Positions 52,438 to 62,199 of a DNA stretch of 64,000 bases are shown here, piece after piece (the stretch's first letter is position 1; each line of letters opens with the position of its first letter). This DNA is from Ktedonobacter racemifer DSM 44963. GTDB lineage: Bacteria; Chloroflexota; Ktedonobacteria; Ktedonobacterales; Ktedonobacteraceae. Made by a program: the position numbers and the translations under genes. A model generated the notes under the pieces. It had not been told where the DNA came from. It did no database searches and worked only from the letters and a program-made list of their open reading frames with translations. Location of the stretch: contig NZ_ADVG01000002.1 in the NCBI RefSeq assembly GCF_000178855.1, forward strand, positions 992,001-1,056,000, read 5' to 3'.

Positions 52438-53577
52438 TTGGGAACTCAAGGAACTTACTCTATCGCGGTCCTGCCCGGTGACGGCATTGGTCCCGAAGTG
52501 ACTGAGCAGGCTGTTCACGTTTTACAGGCTATCGCCCGGCAGTATGGCCATAGCTTTCATTTCCAGTATGGCCTGGTAGGCCTGGCCGCCATTGAGGCCG
52601 AGGGCAAGGCCATCTCTGACGAAACTCTGGCCGTCTGCCAGGGTAGCGATGCCATTCTCTTTGGCGCGGTCGGTGGCGCTCAGCCCGGCGCGGCGGTCAA
52701 ACCTGAGGAGGCGCTCTTCCGCCTGCGCAAGGGACTCCAGTTCTTCGCCAACCTGCGCCCGGTCCGCCCCTCGCCCGCCATGCTCGATGCCTCATCCATT
52801 AAGCCCGAGATCCTCCAGGGCGTTGATCTGATCGTGGTTCGCGAGCTGACCGGGGGCCTCTACTATGGGCACCTGGAACCGAGCGTTCCCGGCAAGCCCA
52901 GCGAGATCCGCGAGACCCCCCAGGGCTACGAGGCCATTGATACCCTGCTTTACACCGAGGCCGAGATCGAGCGCATTGTGCGCGTGGCCTTTGACCTGGC
53001 GCGCGAGCGGCGCAAGAAGGTCACCTCGGTCGATAAGGCCAACGTTCTCAGCTCGTCTGTCCTCTGGCGGCGCGTGGCCGAGCGGGTGAGCAAGGACTAC
53101 CCGGACGTCGCCTTTGAGCACCTGCTGGTCGACGCCTGCGCCATGCACCTGATTCGCCGACCCGCCAGCTTCGACGTGATTGTGACCGAGAACCTCTTTG
53201 GCGATATCCTGACGGATGAGGCCTCCATGCTCGCCGGGTCGATGGGTATGCTCCCCTCTGCCAGCCTGGGCACACGCCGGACTGAGCATGGCATCTTTGG
53301 CCTCTATGAGCCTATTCACGGCTCCGCGCCCGATATCGCGGGCCAGAACAAGGCCAACCCGATCGCGGCCATCCTCACGGCGGCCATGTTGCTGCGACAT
53401 TCACTGGGGCTAAAAGAAGAAGCCGCGACCATTGAGGCCGCGGTGGAGCAGTGCATTCAGGCGGGGTATCGTACGGAGGATCTACGCGAAGAGGGTAAGA
53501 AGATCCTGGGTACGAAAGAGATGGGCCAGCGCATCGCTGAAAGGGTGGTCGCTCTGGCTGGCAGCCATACGGCGTAG
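52438..53577 (+). CDS. leuB: 3-isopropylmalate dehydrogenase
   Basis: 379 residues starting at TTG 52438, with AAAGGAG eight bases upstream; no ATG is closer. The signatures are AVLPGDGIGPEVTEQA, FANLRPVRPSPAMLDASS, the substrate loop VVRELTGGLYYG, KVTSVDKANVL and the NLFGDILTDEASMLAGSMGMLPSASLG block, with HGSAPDIAGQNKANPIA as the NAD site. It oxidises 3-isopropylmalate in leucine biosynthesis. leuA/C/D are not adjacent. It ends at a nested hairpin. Confidence 0.95.
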   Translation: MGTQGTYSIAVLPGDGIGPEVTEQAVHVLQAIARQYGHSFHFQYGLVGLAAIEAEGKAISDETLAVCQGSDAILFGAVGGAQPGAAVKPEEALFRLRKGLQFFANLRPVRPSPAMLDASSIKPEILQGVDLIVVRELTGGLYYGHLEPSVPGKPSEIRETPQGYEAIDTLLYTEAEIERIVRVAFDLARERRKKVTSVDKANVLSSSVLWRRVAERVSKDYPDVAFEHLLVDACAMHLIRRPASFDVIVTENLFGDILTDEASMLAGSMGMLPSASLGTRRTEHGIFGLYEPIHGSAPDIAGQNKANPIAAILTAAMLLRHSLGLKEEAATIEAAVEQCIQAGYRTEDLREEGKKILGTKEMGQRIAERVVALAGSHTA

Positions 53578-53584
53578 TGCCTTT

Positions 53585-53634
53585 CGAAAACCTGAGCGCG
53601 CTAGCGCTAGCCGCGAGAGCGGCGTTGGTTTTCG
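53585..53634. terminator. Nested hairpin after leuB
   Basis: CGAAAACC pairs with GGTTTTCG. Inside are GCGCTAGCGC and GCCGC-GAGA-GCGGC. It separates leuB from the convergent small gene. Confidence 0.65.
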
Positions 53635-53643
53635 CTTAAGGAA

Positions 53644-53868
53644 CTAACCCATTATGGGTTTAGGACAGGGACCCAGGAGATGCAGTTTCTGCTGCGCCTG
53701 GGAGACCTGCTGCGCGACCTCGTCCGCCTGGGACGGCGTCGCGCTCTCTGTGTTCGCGCTCGCTTCCTTGCTGGTGTCGGGCGTCAGCTTTGCTTCTAGC
53801 GCTGAGATCTCGCTCAGCAGCATCTGGCGCTCAACATACCAACGAGTGACGGATCGTTCGACCCCCAT
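53644..53868 (-). CDS. Small Ala/Gln-rich helical protein, last gene of chemosensory region
   Basis: 74 residues from ATG 53868 with AGGAG seven bases upstream; the longer frame to 53955 reads into a hairpin repeat. It is mostly helical and acidic (VERQMLLSEISALEAKLTP, then ADEVAQQVSQAQQKLHLLG). No named domain. It lies downstream of the CheA hybrid, separated from it by a long hairpin repeat, so whether it belongs to that operon is open. Confidence 0.6.
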   Translation of the reverse strand: MGVERSVTRWYVERQMLLSEISALEAKLTPDTSKEASANTESATPSQADEVAQQVSQAQQKLHLLGPCPKPIMG

Positions 53869-53911
53869 CGTAACACTCCTCTCGAACATCGTCTCATAAC
53901 AAACCCAGGGT

Positions 53912-53971
53912 TTCATGTGGTGGGTGCGTGCTGGTGCCCCGCGGGGCACCAGCACGCACCCACCACATGAA
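53912..53971. repeat. Long hairpin repeat, 29-bp stem, GC loop
   Basis: Perfect arms 53912-53940 / 53943-53971, starting TTCATGTGGTGGG, just past the CheA stop (53980). Terminator-like position. Confidence 0.88.
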
Positions 53972-53979
53972 CTACCTCG

Positions 53980-56900
53980 CTAGCGTACGGGCGCGCCGTA
54001 GACCAGCGTATTGAGCGTATTCAACAAATCTTCGTCCTGGTATGGCTTGATCACGTAGGCGCTCGCACCAAGCTGCATCGCACGCTGCTGGTGCTTTGTG
54101 GCGGCGCGGGAGGTCAGCACCACCAGTGGTAGCGTGCGGTATTGCTCCTGCGCGCGTACCGTCGCGATCAACTCATACCCATCCATGCGGGGCATCTCGA
54201 TATCCAGCAGGACCGCAGCCGGTGTCTCCTGGGAGATCATCTCCAGGGCTTCGACGCCATCGCGGGCCACCTGTATTTCCCAGTTATGCTGCTTCAACAT
54301 GTTACCGACGACACGGCGCACGCTGGGACTATCATCCACGACCAGGATATGCTTACCACGTTCAGCCGACGCGCTACGCGCCGGGCCAACTGGTTGCATC
54401 ATCGACGTCGTGGCGCGTCCCGACTTCGGCAGATCGACATTTTGACGTACCGCTGCCAGCATAGCCTGGGGCTGTTGCGCGGCAGTCGGCCTGCTGGTAA
54501 CAGGCGATGGGTTCGCCGCCCTGACGCGGGCGGTGAGCAGGTTGTTCATTTCCAGAATCAGCACGACCTGGCCGTTACCAAGGACTGTCGCGCCCGCGAT
54601 ACCATGGACCTGGCGCAGGTGCGGCCCCATGTTCTTCATCACGATATCGTAGCGTCCCTTGATCTCATCAACAATCAAGGCCATGCGATGACCGCCGGCA
54701 TTGACGATCAGCAACTGTGCGCGATCATCAATCGAGCTGGCTGGCAACGAGAGATACTGCGAGAGCAGATGCAATGGATAAAGCTCATTGCGGATCAAGA
54801 CGGCTGGCTGATTGCCAAGCATGGAGCGCTTAAAGCTATCCAGGCGTCCAATCGACTCCACTACCAGGGTCGGAATCGCGAACTGCTGGCTCGCCACGCG
54901 CACCATCATCGCGTTCTGAATGGCCAGGCTAGTCGGGAACTTCATAGTAAAGGCCGTGCCCTGTCCTGGCGCCGACTCAACCTCCAGCGTTCCTCGCAGG
55001 CGTGACACACTATCGCGTACCACGTCGAGGCCGACGCCACGACCGCTCTCCTCACTCAGGACCTGGGCCGTTGAGAAGCCAGGACGGAAGATCAGGTCAA
55101 TGACATCACCCTCACTCAGAGACTGGCTGGGACGGATCAGGCCGCGCTCAATCGCCGTCTGGCGAATGGTATCTGGATCAAGACCCTTACCGTCATCGCG
55201 CACCGTAATCACAACCTGGTTACCCTCGTAGCCCGCGGAGAGCTTGATCATACCCGTGGGGGCTTTGCCTTTCTGCTGGCGTACCTCCGGGCGATCCAGG
55301 GCATGGTTGACGGCGTTACGCATCAAGTGCAGCAGGGGACCAGAGATCTCTTCGAAAACTGTACGATCTACCTCGGTCTCCTCGCCTTCGAGCAGGAACT
55401 GGAAATCTTTCCCCTGTTTGAGGGCGACCGCGCGCGCCGCTCTATAGAGGCGCGGGGCCATCGTCGCCAAAGGGACCAGGCGCACCTTCATTAGTCTATC
55501 CTGGAAGGTTGTGCTCAGGCGATTCTCACGCGCGAAGACGCTTTCACACTCACGAATGACGCCCTCCATCTCCGTGCTCAGCGTTGACATATCGGAGATG
55601 CCTTCGCTCAGACCACGTGTGAGCTGGTGGAACTCCGTGTAGCGGTCCAGCTCCAGTTCGTCGAACTCTGCCAGGTGCGAAGGCACACGCTGCATGCCGT
55701 TATTCACGAGCACCAGGCCCTGCTCACCCTCGTTGTTGGAAACCTCAAGTTTACGACCGCTGGGCAGAGTTGCAGCCTCAAAGCGCGACTCCAGTTTCTG
55801 GCCAACATCTTGCAGGCGATTGCTACTGACACCTACGTCCGCGACCAGGCGCACCAGACGCTGAATGCGCTCTTCCAGCACGCTACGGTTGACCAGCAGC
55901 TCGCCGAAGAGATTGACCAGCTCATCCAGTTTTTGCAGGCGTACACGCACGTTCAGGTCGCTACGCGCCGTACGCGTCGAGCCAAGCTCACCAGTGATGG
56001 GCTCATCCTCGCCCACCACGCTAGAGGAGAAGGCGACATCGCTCGCCGGCTGATCCTCGTACTCGCTCAGATCTTCCTCTATAGCCGTCGAGGGGGTGTG
56101 TCCACCCAGAAGCTCGGAGTAACGCGCCCGCAGTGACTGCGCTCGCGTCTCATCAGAGCTAAGCGATACATCCAGGTGGGTAATCATGCTATCCAGCGCC
56201 TCGGCGGTGTCCAGGATCACGCTAACCACGTCCGACGTGATATGCGTGGTTCCCTCCATAATGCTATCCAGTAGATCCTCAGAGGCATGTGAGAGATCGG
56301 CAATGGCGCGGAAGCCCATCATGCCAGCCGCACCCTTGAGCGTATGCATGGCACGGCGAATACCCTGGATCAATTCGCTGTTATTGGGATCATTCTCCAG
56401 GGCTGCCACGTGGACGCTGATACTTTGGAGATGCTCTTCAGCCTCCATGCGGAAGATCTCCGCGGCCTCATCGGCGAACTCAGCTCCAAAGGACTGAGCT
56501 GGCGCGGGCGCAGAGGGAGCAGGCTTGGGTGCAGGGGCCGAGCGCGAGGGCTGCGGCTGTGGTGGCACCAGAGGCTGGGACCTCGAGGGCATCGTGACCT
56601 CGCCTCCCAGCGATTGACGTGCCCGATCCTGAAAGTTTGGCGAGGCCAAGGTCTGAGCCTCGCGGGCGGCAACCTCAGGGGCACCACCCAGGGCGGATGG
56701 TTCCATGGTTGAAATCTGGCTCAGGAACTCCTGGCGCACCTGGATCTCGATCTCGTTGCGTAGGCGATGCTCAAGATCAGGAATGGACTCGTTTGTTCGC
56801 GGGAACGCGGTCGCCTGGGAGCCACTCACGGAAGACTGGGGCGCCTTGCTCTCATACTCGCGACGCATCTCCTCACGGATCTCGTGTTCAAGCTCCTCAC

Positions 56901-58662
56901 GCACCTGGGCCGCGATCTCAGCTCGCAGGGATTGCATATCGCCCTGGCGCTCGAAGACGACGCGCTCGCGCACCGTCTCCGGCTGAGCATTGTTCTGCAT
57001 CTCCCAGGGGGTCCAGCCGTCCTCTTGCTTGAAGACAGGCGCGTTCTGGGCCTGCTGGAAGCGCTCCTGCAACTGCCGGAAGGCCAACCCACAGGACTCT
57101 ATCGAGGCTTGCAGTTGTGAAATGGTTCCCTGAACCTGCTCATCGGTGGTCTCAACGCCACCCGAGATATGTTTCAGGCGCTCCAGCACCTTCTTCAGCT
57201 TGCTATTAGAGACCCACATCACCGACAGTGGGAGATAGCGCCGCACCTGCTCAGGACTATTGCGCAGGTTCAGACCCATGGCGCGCCCAGCCCAATCCTC
57301 CATGCGATCAAGCGCATCCTTAGAGCCATCCAGGAAGCCACGGAACTCCTTGCGCTGCTCCTCGATAATCTCAATGGAGCCGCGTAACTGGGAGATAACC
57401 TCCTGTAGCGAAGCAACCTGGGAAAGGAGATTCTGTGCCTCGCGTTGCGCTTGCTCATAGCTCTGTGGCAGCGAACCAGAGTGAGCCAGGGGCAGGGAAG
57501 CAGGCTGCGATATCTGTGATTCAGGGGCGAAAGGCGAGTATTGTTGAGTATATTGTGATTCAAGCTGCGCGGGCGCCGGCTCAGGCGTGGATGATGCATA
57601 GTGGACGGGCAACTCTTCAGCCTGGAACGTTGGCGTGGCCAAGCTGGAGGGCGTCGACTGCTCTGGTACCAGGGGCCACTGCTCAACCTCGACCTGCGCA
57701 AAGTTTGCCAGATCCGAGAGGTTGGGCTGTACCACATCCTCATTGCTTGCCATGCCACTCATGTCTGACTGCCACGAAGTGTACGTCTCTGGCACGCCTG
57801 GCGTCTCCTCCTCCACGGGCTGAGGCCGTTGTGACTCTCCATAGGAAGGGGGAGAGACCGCAAAGGGTGTCTGCGGCGGTATAGGCGGCATTGAGCGCAT
57901 CGAGGCCATCAGCTCTTCCAGCGCACTGGATGACGATGACGATGACGACGACGAGGTAGGCTGCCCCTGCGCTAGCGGGGCAGATGGTTGAGGAGCCGGA
58001 GCAGGCTCTACAGGTTGTGCGGGCGAGGAGAACGCCTCTGGCCACGCAAGATCATCATTGGACGAAGTACTGGGAGTGCGGAATGACTCCAACACTTCAT
58101 CAAAAGATGGCATGGGGGCCGCACTTGGAGTTGTCGGCGGCACAGGAATACCAAACGGCTGATATCCCGGATCGTAGCTCTGGGATGTCGTCGTAAACGG
58201 CGCCATCTCCTCTAGCGAGAACTTATGAGCGCCCGTCGCCTGTGGTGTGGGAACCTCGCTTGAGGCGTCCACCATGGCTCGATAGCGCGCATAGTCCGCA
58301 TCATCCTCCGCAATAATCGCATCCTCATCAATCCCGTTACGGATACCCTCTAAGAGTTGATGCAACCGACCTAACGAACGATGCAGTAGACCTAGCGTAG
58401 GCTCATCGAGTGTCGTTAAACCATCTAAAGCATCACCTAAGATATCTTCCATTCCATGAGCGACATGAGCCAGACCCGGGAAGTCCATCATGGAAGCGGA
58501 GCCACCGATTGTGTGCGTTCGCCGGTATGTTTCTTCAAGGGCATCCATGTCGTTTGGTGAAAGGGCCAGTTTCTCCAGGTTCTTCTCGATTTCTGGCAGA
58601 TAGCTATTCACCTCTTCGATAAACGAATCAAGGACGGATAGTTTATCAAATGTATTCGACAT
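53980..58662 (-). CDS. CheA-type hybrid histidine kinase with two Hpt domains and a receiver
   Basis: 1560 residues from ATG 58662 (a GTG at 58677 is possible). Domains: Hpt1 (RRTHTIGGSASMM, His50); a long disordered Pro/Ser/Gln-rich linker with a Ser homopolymer; a coiled-coil region; Hpt2 near residue 770 (AMHTLKGAAGMMGF); dimerisation; HATPase with N box HLMRNAVNHAL, DDGKGLD and GRGVGLDVV; a CheW-like domain; and a receiver (LVVDDSPSVRR, Asp about 1487 in LLDIEMPRMDG, Lys in VIKPY). It has the layout of PixL/PilL-type kinases. It phosphorylates the CheY proteins encoded upstream. Confidence 0.95.
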   Translation of the reverse strand: MSNTFDKLSVLDSFIEEVNSYLPEIEKNLEKLALSPNDMDALEETYRRTHTIGGSASMMDFPGLAHVAHGMEDILGDALDGLTTLDEPTLGLLHRSLGRLHQLLEGIRNGIDEDAIIAEDDADYARYRAMVDASSEVPTPQATGAHKFSLEEMAPFTTTSQSYDPGYQPFGIPVPPTTPSAAPMPSFDEVLESFRTPSTSSNDDLAWPEAFSSPAQPVEPAPAPQPSAPLAQGQPTSSSSSSSSSSALEELMASMRSMPPIPPQTPFAVSPPSYGESQRPQPVEEETPGVPETYTSWQSDMSGMASNEDVVQPNLSDLANFAQVEVEQWPLVPEQSTPSSLATPTFQAEELPVHYASSTPEPAPAQLESQYTQQYSPFAPESQISQPASLPLAHSGSLPQSYEQAQREAQNLLSQVASLQEVISQLRGSIEIIEEQRKEFRGFLDGSKDALDRMEDWAGRAMGLNLRNSPEQVRRYLPLSVMWVSNSKLKKVLERLKHISGGVETTDEQVQGTISQLQASIESCGLAFRQLQERFQQAQNAPVFKQEDGWTPWEMQNNAQPETVRERVVFERQGDMQSLRAEIAAQVREELEHEIREEMRREYESKAPQSSVSGSQATAFPRTNESIPDLEHRLRNEIEIQVRQEFLSQISTMEPSALGGAPEVAAREAQTLASPNFQDRARQSLGGEVTMPSRSQPLVPPQPQPSRSAPAPKPAPSAPAPAQSFGAEFADEAAEIFRMEAEEHLQSISVHVAALENDPNNSELIQGIRRAMHTLKGAAGMMGFRAIADLSHASEDLLDSIMEGTTHITSDVVSVILDTAEALDSMITHLDVSLSSDETRAQSLRARYSELLGGHTPSTAIEEDLSEYEDQPASDVAFSSSVVGEDEPITGELGSTRTARSDLNVRVRLQKLDELVNLFGELLVNRSVLEERIQRLVRLVADVGVSSNRLQDVGQKLESRFEAATLPSGRKLEVSNNEGEQGLVLVNNGMQRVPSHLAEFDELELDRYTEFHQLTRGLSEGISDMSTLSTEMEGVIRECESVFARENRLSTTFQDRLMKVRLVPLATMAPRLYRAARAVALKQGKDFQFLLEGEETEVDRTVFEEISGPLLHLMRNAVNHALDRPEVRQQKGKAPTGMIKLSAGYEGNQVVITVRDDGKGLDPDTIRQTAIERGLIRPSQSLSEGDVIDLIFRPGFSTAQVLSEESGRGVGLDVVRDSVSRLRGTLEVESAPGQGTAFTMKFPTSLAIQNAMMVRVASQQFAIPTLVVESIGRLDSFKRSMLGNQPAVLIRNELYPLHLLSQYLSLPASSIDDRAQLLIVNAGGHRMALIVDEIKGRYDIVMKNMGPHLRQVHGIAGATVLGNGQVVLILEMNNLLTARVRAANPSPVTSRPTAAQQPQAMLAAVRQNVDLPKSGRATTSMMQPVGPARSASAERGKHILVVDDSPSVRRVVGNMLKQHNWEIQVARDGVEALEMISQETPAAVLLDIEMPRMDGYELIATVRAQEQYRTLPLVVLTSRAATKHQQRAMQLGASAYVIKPYQDEDLLNTLNTLVYGAPVR

Positions 58663-58688
58663 GTTGCGCTTACCCACTTAACTATCGC

Positions 58689-58730
58689 AGTGTTAGGTGA
58701 ACTCCCCATGTGGAGAGGCCACCTAACACT
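58689..58730 (-). terminator. Hairpin between MCP and CheA genes
   Basis: AGTGTTAGGTG pairs with CACCTAACACT, with inner CTCC/GGAG. It could attenuate transcription between the two genes. Confidence 0.5.
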
Positions 58731-58770
58731 AACCTGCTATATATTGCTTTTCACTACAAGCACGTAGCCA

Positions 58771-60951
58771 TTATCGCTGGAAGGGCGGTTGATCCTGACC
58801 GAAGCGATACTGGTCGGGATTCTGCTCGCTTGATGACCAGCGCGGCTGTTGTGGCTGCCGCTGTTGTCCATTAGGCTGGTCTTGCGGATAGCCGGGTAGT
58901 GAGGCAGGACCCTGAAAACCAGGCTGAGAGAAGGACCCGGGAGGGGTATTGGGTGGCATTGGGAAGGCACCCGAATTCGGGGCGCCAATGCCTGGCAGTG
59001 AGGTCTGAGAACGCCCAAAGCCACTATTCAATCCTCCTGAGTTCTCCATACCACCACCGAAGTCGCCAAAGCCTTGCTGCCCACTAAAACCCTGCTGTCC
59101 GTTAAAGCCTTGCTGTCCACCAAAACCCTGCTGGCTGTTAAAGCCTTGCTGTCCGTTAGAACCTTGCTGTCCGTTGAAGCCTTGCTGTCCGTTAGAACCT
59201 TGCTGTCCGTTGAAGCCTTGCTGTCCACCAAAACCCTGCTGGCTATTAAAGCCTTGCTGTCCGTTGAAGCCTTGCTGACCATTATAGCCGAACTGGTCGG
59301 GCTGACCAAAGCCGCCCATAGGATCGCCGAAGTCAGGCTGACTATTAAAACCGCTGGCACCGGAGCGCGAGCCCAGCGCAATTAGCGAGTCGTTGTCTGG
59401 CTCAGGCAGAGGCGGGAAGGCATTAGGGAAGCCCTGGTTGTCGCCCCAACCCATATCGCCACCAGGACCGGCGATGCCGGGCACACCAAAGCCATCATTG
59501 CCCGAGGGCAATCCAGCGAGCGAAGACATGCTGGGGAAGGAGCCACCCGCGGCATCATTGGCGTGCTCAGGCAAGCGGAAGGTCGACACCGATGCGCGCA
59601 GTTGTTCCGCCAGTTCCGCCAGGTAGCTCACGCTGACCGCGGCCTCCTGTGTACCGGCGTCCGTCTGACGCGTGATTTCAGAGATGCGACCCATGGCCAC
59701 CGCCACCGCCTCAGAGACAGTTGTCTGCTCGTTCGCGGCGTGGGCGATGTTCTCAATCATCTGCGCCTGGCGCTCAACGTCAGCGTAGATAGAGTTCAAT
59801 GAACGTTCGACGTTATCCGCGAGCTGTGAGCCTTTGACAACCTCTTGTGTGCTGTCTTCCATAGCGACAACCGCTTCGTAGGTATCGCCCTGAATACTCT
59901 TGACCAGAGTCGCGATACGCTTGGTTGACTCGGTCGAACGCTCAGCCAGGAGGCGGATCTCATCGGCAACGACCGCGAAACCGCGACCATGCTCACCAGC
60001 CATCGCAGACTGAATAGCGGCGTTCAGCGCCAGCAAGTTTGTCTGATCAGCGATATCTTCGATGATACGCACGATTTCGCCGATCTCGTTGGAGCGCTCA
60101 CCCAGGCGTTTAATTTTCTTCGCGGTATCCTGCACGTTCTCACGAATGAGCATCATACCTTCAATCGTCTGACGCACGGCCTGTTGGCCAGCTGTAGCAT
60201 TACGCAGCGCCTGCTGCGATACCTCCACGCTCTGCTGAGCGTTTTTGGCGACGTTTTGAATGAAGACGGCCAGGGCCTCAACGGCCTCGGTTGTCTGCGA
60301 GATCTGCGCCACCTGGGCCTCGGAGGCCTGGGTCAGTTCATTGGAGCGATCCAGAATACGGCGGGTCGCATTCGTGACCTGCACCGCCGTTGACTGCACG
60401 CGTCCGACGACCTTCGCAAGCTCTTCGATCATATAGTTAAATGAGTCCGCCAACACACCCAGTGTATCTGGAGTTACCTCAGCTTGTACGCGAAGATCAC
60501 CATCACCAACTGCGCTTACCTCTTGCAGCAACTTCTCAATCTGTGCCTGTAGGGCCGCGGCATCGCTACCGGCGCTTCCCAGGCTAGCATTGCCGCCCGC
60601 GCCAGGCTGCTCAAACAAGGAATTAATAGACATCGCCAGGACAGCAAAGTCGTCATCTCCGCTGACCGCCACGCGCGCGCTGCGATCTCCATTCGCATAT
60701 TCGCGACAAACTTCTACCAGGGATTGCACACGATCTTTAATACGTCTCTGCATTAAATAATTAATAACGACGATAGTGAGCAACACAACAATGGCAATCC
60801 CAATGATCCAGCCAACCAGAGGGCCGCCGTTTGCTTGTTGTAGAGATACTATGATTAAGACCACGAAGGCCAGCAACGTGACAAGCAGTGAACTAACTAT
60901 ACTCCACTGCATGATACCGTCGACAGACCCCTTGTTGCGATCAGGATTCAT
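58771..60951 (-). CDS. Methyl-accepting chemotaxis protein with Gln/Gly/Phe repeat tail
   Basis: 726 residues, AGGAGG eight bases upstream. Two membrane helices (about 15-38 and 45-67) are separated by only about six residues, so there is almost no periplasmic sensor. HAMP-like helices follow, a further HAMP-like unit near residue 160, and the signalling domain with hairpin tip EIVRIIEDIADQTNLLALNAAIQSAMAGEHGRGFAVVADEIRLLAERS. After about residue 480 comes a low-complexity tail with about 12 GFNGQQ/GFGGQQ/GSNGQQ units encoded by an 18-bp-like DNA repeat (about 59080-59280). PixJ/PilJ-like position in the operon. Input probably comes from an intracellular partner. Confidence 0.92.
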   Translation of the reverse strand: MNPDRNKGSVDGIMQWSIVSSLLVTLLAFVVLIIVSLQQANGGPLVGWIIGIAIVVLLTIVVINYLMQRRIKDRVQSLVEVCREYANGDRSARVAVSGDDDFAVLAMSINSLFEQPGAGGNASLGSAGSDAAALQAQIEKLLQEVSAVGDGDLRVQAEVTPDTLGVLADSFNYMIEELAKVVGRVQSTAVQVTNATRRILDRSNELTQASEAQVAQISQTTEAVEALAVFIQNVAKNAQQSVEVSQQALRNATAGQQAVRQTIEGMMLIRENVQDTAKKIKRLGERSNEIGEIVRIIEDIADQTNLLALNAAIQSAMAGEHGRGFAVVADEIRLLAERSTESTKRIATLVKSIQGDTYEAVVAMEDSTQEVVKGSQLADNVERSLNSIYADVERQAQMIENIAHAANEQTTVSEAVAVAMGRISEITRQTDAGTQEAAVSVSYLAELAEQLRASVSTFRLPEHANDAAGGSFPSMSSLAGLPSGNDGFGVPGIAGPGGDMGWGDNQGFPNAFPPLPEPDNDSLIALGSRSGASGFNSQPDFGDPMGGFGQPDQFGYNGQQGFNGQQGFNSQQGFGGQQGFNGQQGSNGQQGFNGQQGSNGQQGFNSQQGFGGQQGFNGQQGFSGQQGFGDFGGGMENSGGLNSGFGRSQTSLPGIGAPNSGAFPMPPNTPPGSFSQPGFQGPASLPGYPQDQPNGQQRQPQQPRWSSSEQNPDQYRFGQDQPPFQR

Positions 60952-61006
60952 CCGCCAGACCTCCTAGAAATTTACGATCGACCTCAAGCTGGACACCATG
61001 GACCCG

Positions 61007-61600
61007 TTAGCCTATGGCTTCATAGCGCTGCATTTTTTCGGAGAAGAGTAGGCGTGCCACATCCAGTAAAACCAGCACGCGATTCGACAACAACGCACAC
61101 CCAGCAGCATAGGGGGCTGCCCAATGGGGAAGAGTAGCCTGGCGCATATTTCCATTGAGAATAGCCGTATCAGGGATGGGAAGCATCTCGCTCACACTAT
61201 CAACAATGAAACTAATTACCATGTCATTTTCCTGCAACGACAACAGACGCGTGCGCGCGGTAGGCGATGATACCCCTAGCTCTAGAAACTGGCGTAAATC
61301 AACTACAGAAATAATTGAGCCACGCAAGTTCATCACGCCCTTTACCCACGCCGCAACATTGGGCACAGGAGTAAGTTCGCCGAGGCGCTCCACACCTTGT
61401 ACCTGACCAGCCTTCACAGCGAACTCAAAGTTCTCGATAGAGAAGACCAGATATTGCTCACCAACAACCGTGGGGGCACTTTCCGTTCCGGGCATACCAG
61501 CTGCGGCCTGCATGGAGGTCGCTGAAACCATACGCTCACGTAATTGTTGAATGGCAGCAAGCCTATCGCGTTGTAACAAATTTTGCTTATCGCTGGACAC
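61007..61600 (-). CDS. CheW-like adaptor protein
   Basis: 197 residues from GTG 61600 with GGGGAG upstream. The CheW core is QYLVFSIENFEFAVKAGQVQGVERLGELTPVPNVAAWVKGVMNLRGSIISVVDLRQFLEL, ending in a GCALLSNRVLVLLDVARLL strand. The N-terminal ~45 residues are an added helical stretch. It links the MCP to the CheA hybrid. The spacing to the neighbours fits one operon. Confidence 0.93.
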   Translation of the reverse strand: MSSDKQNLLQRDRLAAIQQLRERMVSATSMQAAAGMPGTESAPTVVGEQYLVFSIENFEFAVKAGQVQGVERLGELTPVPNVAAWVKGVMNLRGSIISVVDLRQFLELGVSSPTARTRLLSLQENDMVISFIVDSVSEMLPIPDTAILNGNMRQATLPHWAAPYAAGCALLSNRVLVLLDVARLLFSEKMQRYEAIG

Positions 61601-61697
61601 TAAACCACTCCCCGTGTGACAAAAAGCACAGAGTAGCGCTCATGTCATCTTTTCGTTTCAAGCTCTTCCAATTTTGCTCTTCTCAATGCACCCGCCT

Positions 61698-62063
61698 CTA
61701 GACGAGACGGCGCACACTCGCAACCAGCTCTTCTTCTTTGAATGGTTTCGTGAGGTACATGTCTGCACCTTGTCGCAAGCCCCACGACCGATCTAATGGC
61801 GTATTCTTGCTCGTTAGCAGGATGATCGGAATGTGTCGGCTTACCTCCATACTTTTGAGTTTTCGGCAAACCTGGAACCCATTCTGCTTTGGAAGCACTA
61901 CATCCAGAACGATGCATTGCGGACGCTCTTTGAATACCTTCTCGAAGGCCTCTTCACCATCTACTGCCGTCACTACTTCAAAGCCGCTATTGCGCAATGG
62001 TGCCACAATCATCGTCAACTCTGTCCAACTATCATCCACAACGAGTACTTTCTGCCCAGGCAT
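61698..62063 (-). CDS. CheY/PilH-like response regulator
   Basis: 121 residues from ATG 62063 (AGGAAAGG ten bases upstream; ATG 62087 has no such site). Receiver only: LVVDDSWTEL, phospho-acceptor in LDVVLPKQNGF, TSKNTPLDRSW and the conserved Lys in MYLTKPF. No output domain. PixH/PilH-like position downstream of the other CheY; probably a phosphate sink or motor output protein. Confidence 0.92.
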   Translation of the reverse strand: MPGQKVLVVDDSWTELTMIVAPLRNSGFEVVTAVDGEEAFEKVFKERPQCIVLDVVLPKQNGFQVCRKLKSMEVSRHIPIILLTSKNTPLDRSWGLRQGADMYLTKPFKEEELVASVRRLV

Positions 62064-62199
62064 CCTATTATAACCTTTCCTAAACATACCATACCAGTGT
62101 GATGGGAGTTTAAGGCTATAATACCGTGTTTGCCTTTACCTGATGAGTTCAAGATGAGCAAAGGTCGGTAAAACTAAACACAGATATCTACTGGTATTA

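Noticed and set aside
54142..55005. 287-codon + frame in the CheA receiver/CheW-like region
   Set aside because: Antisense to a region with intact kinase and receiver motifs.
59080..59290. Tandem array in the MCP gene considered as a repeat locus or CRISPR
   Set aside because: Contiguous in-frame units coding GFNGQQ; no unique spacers.
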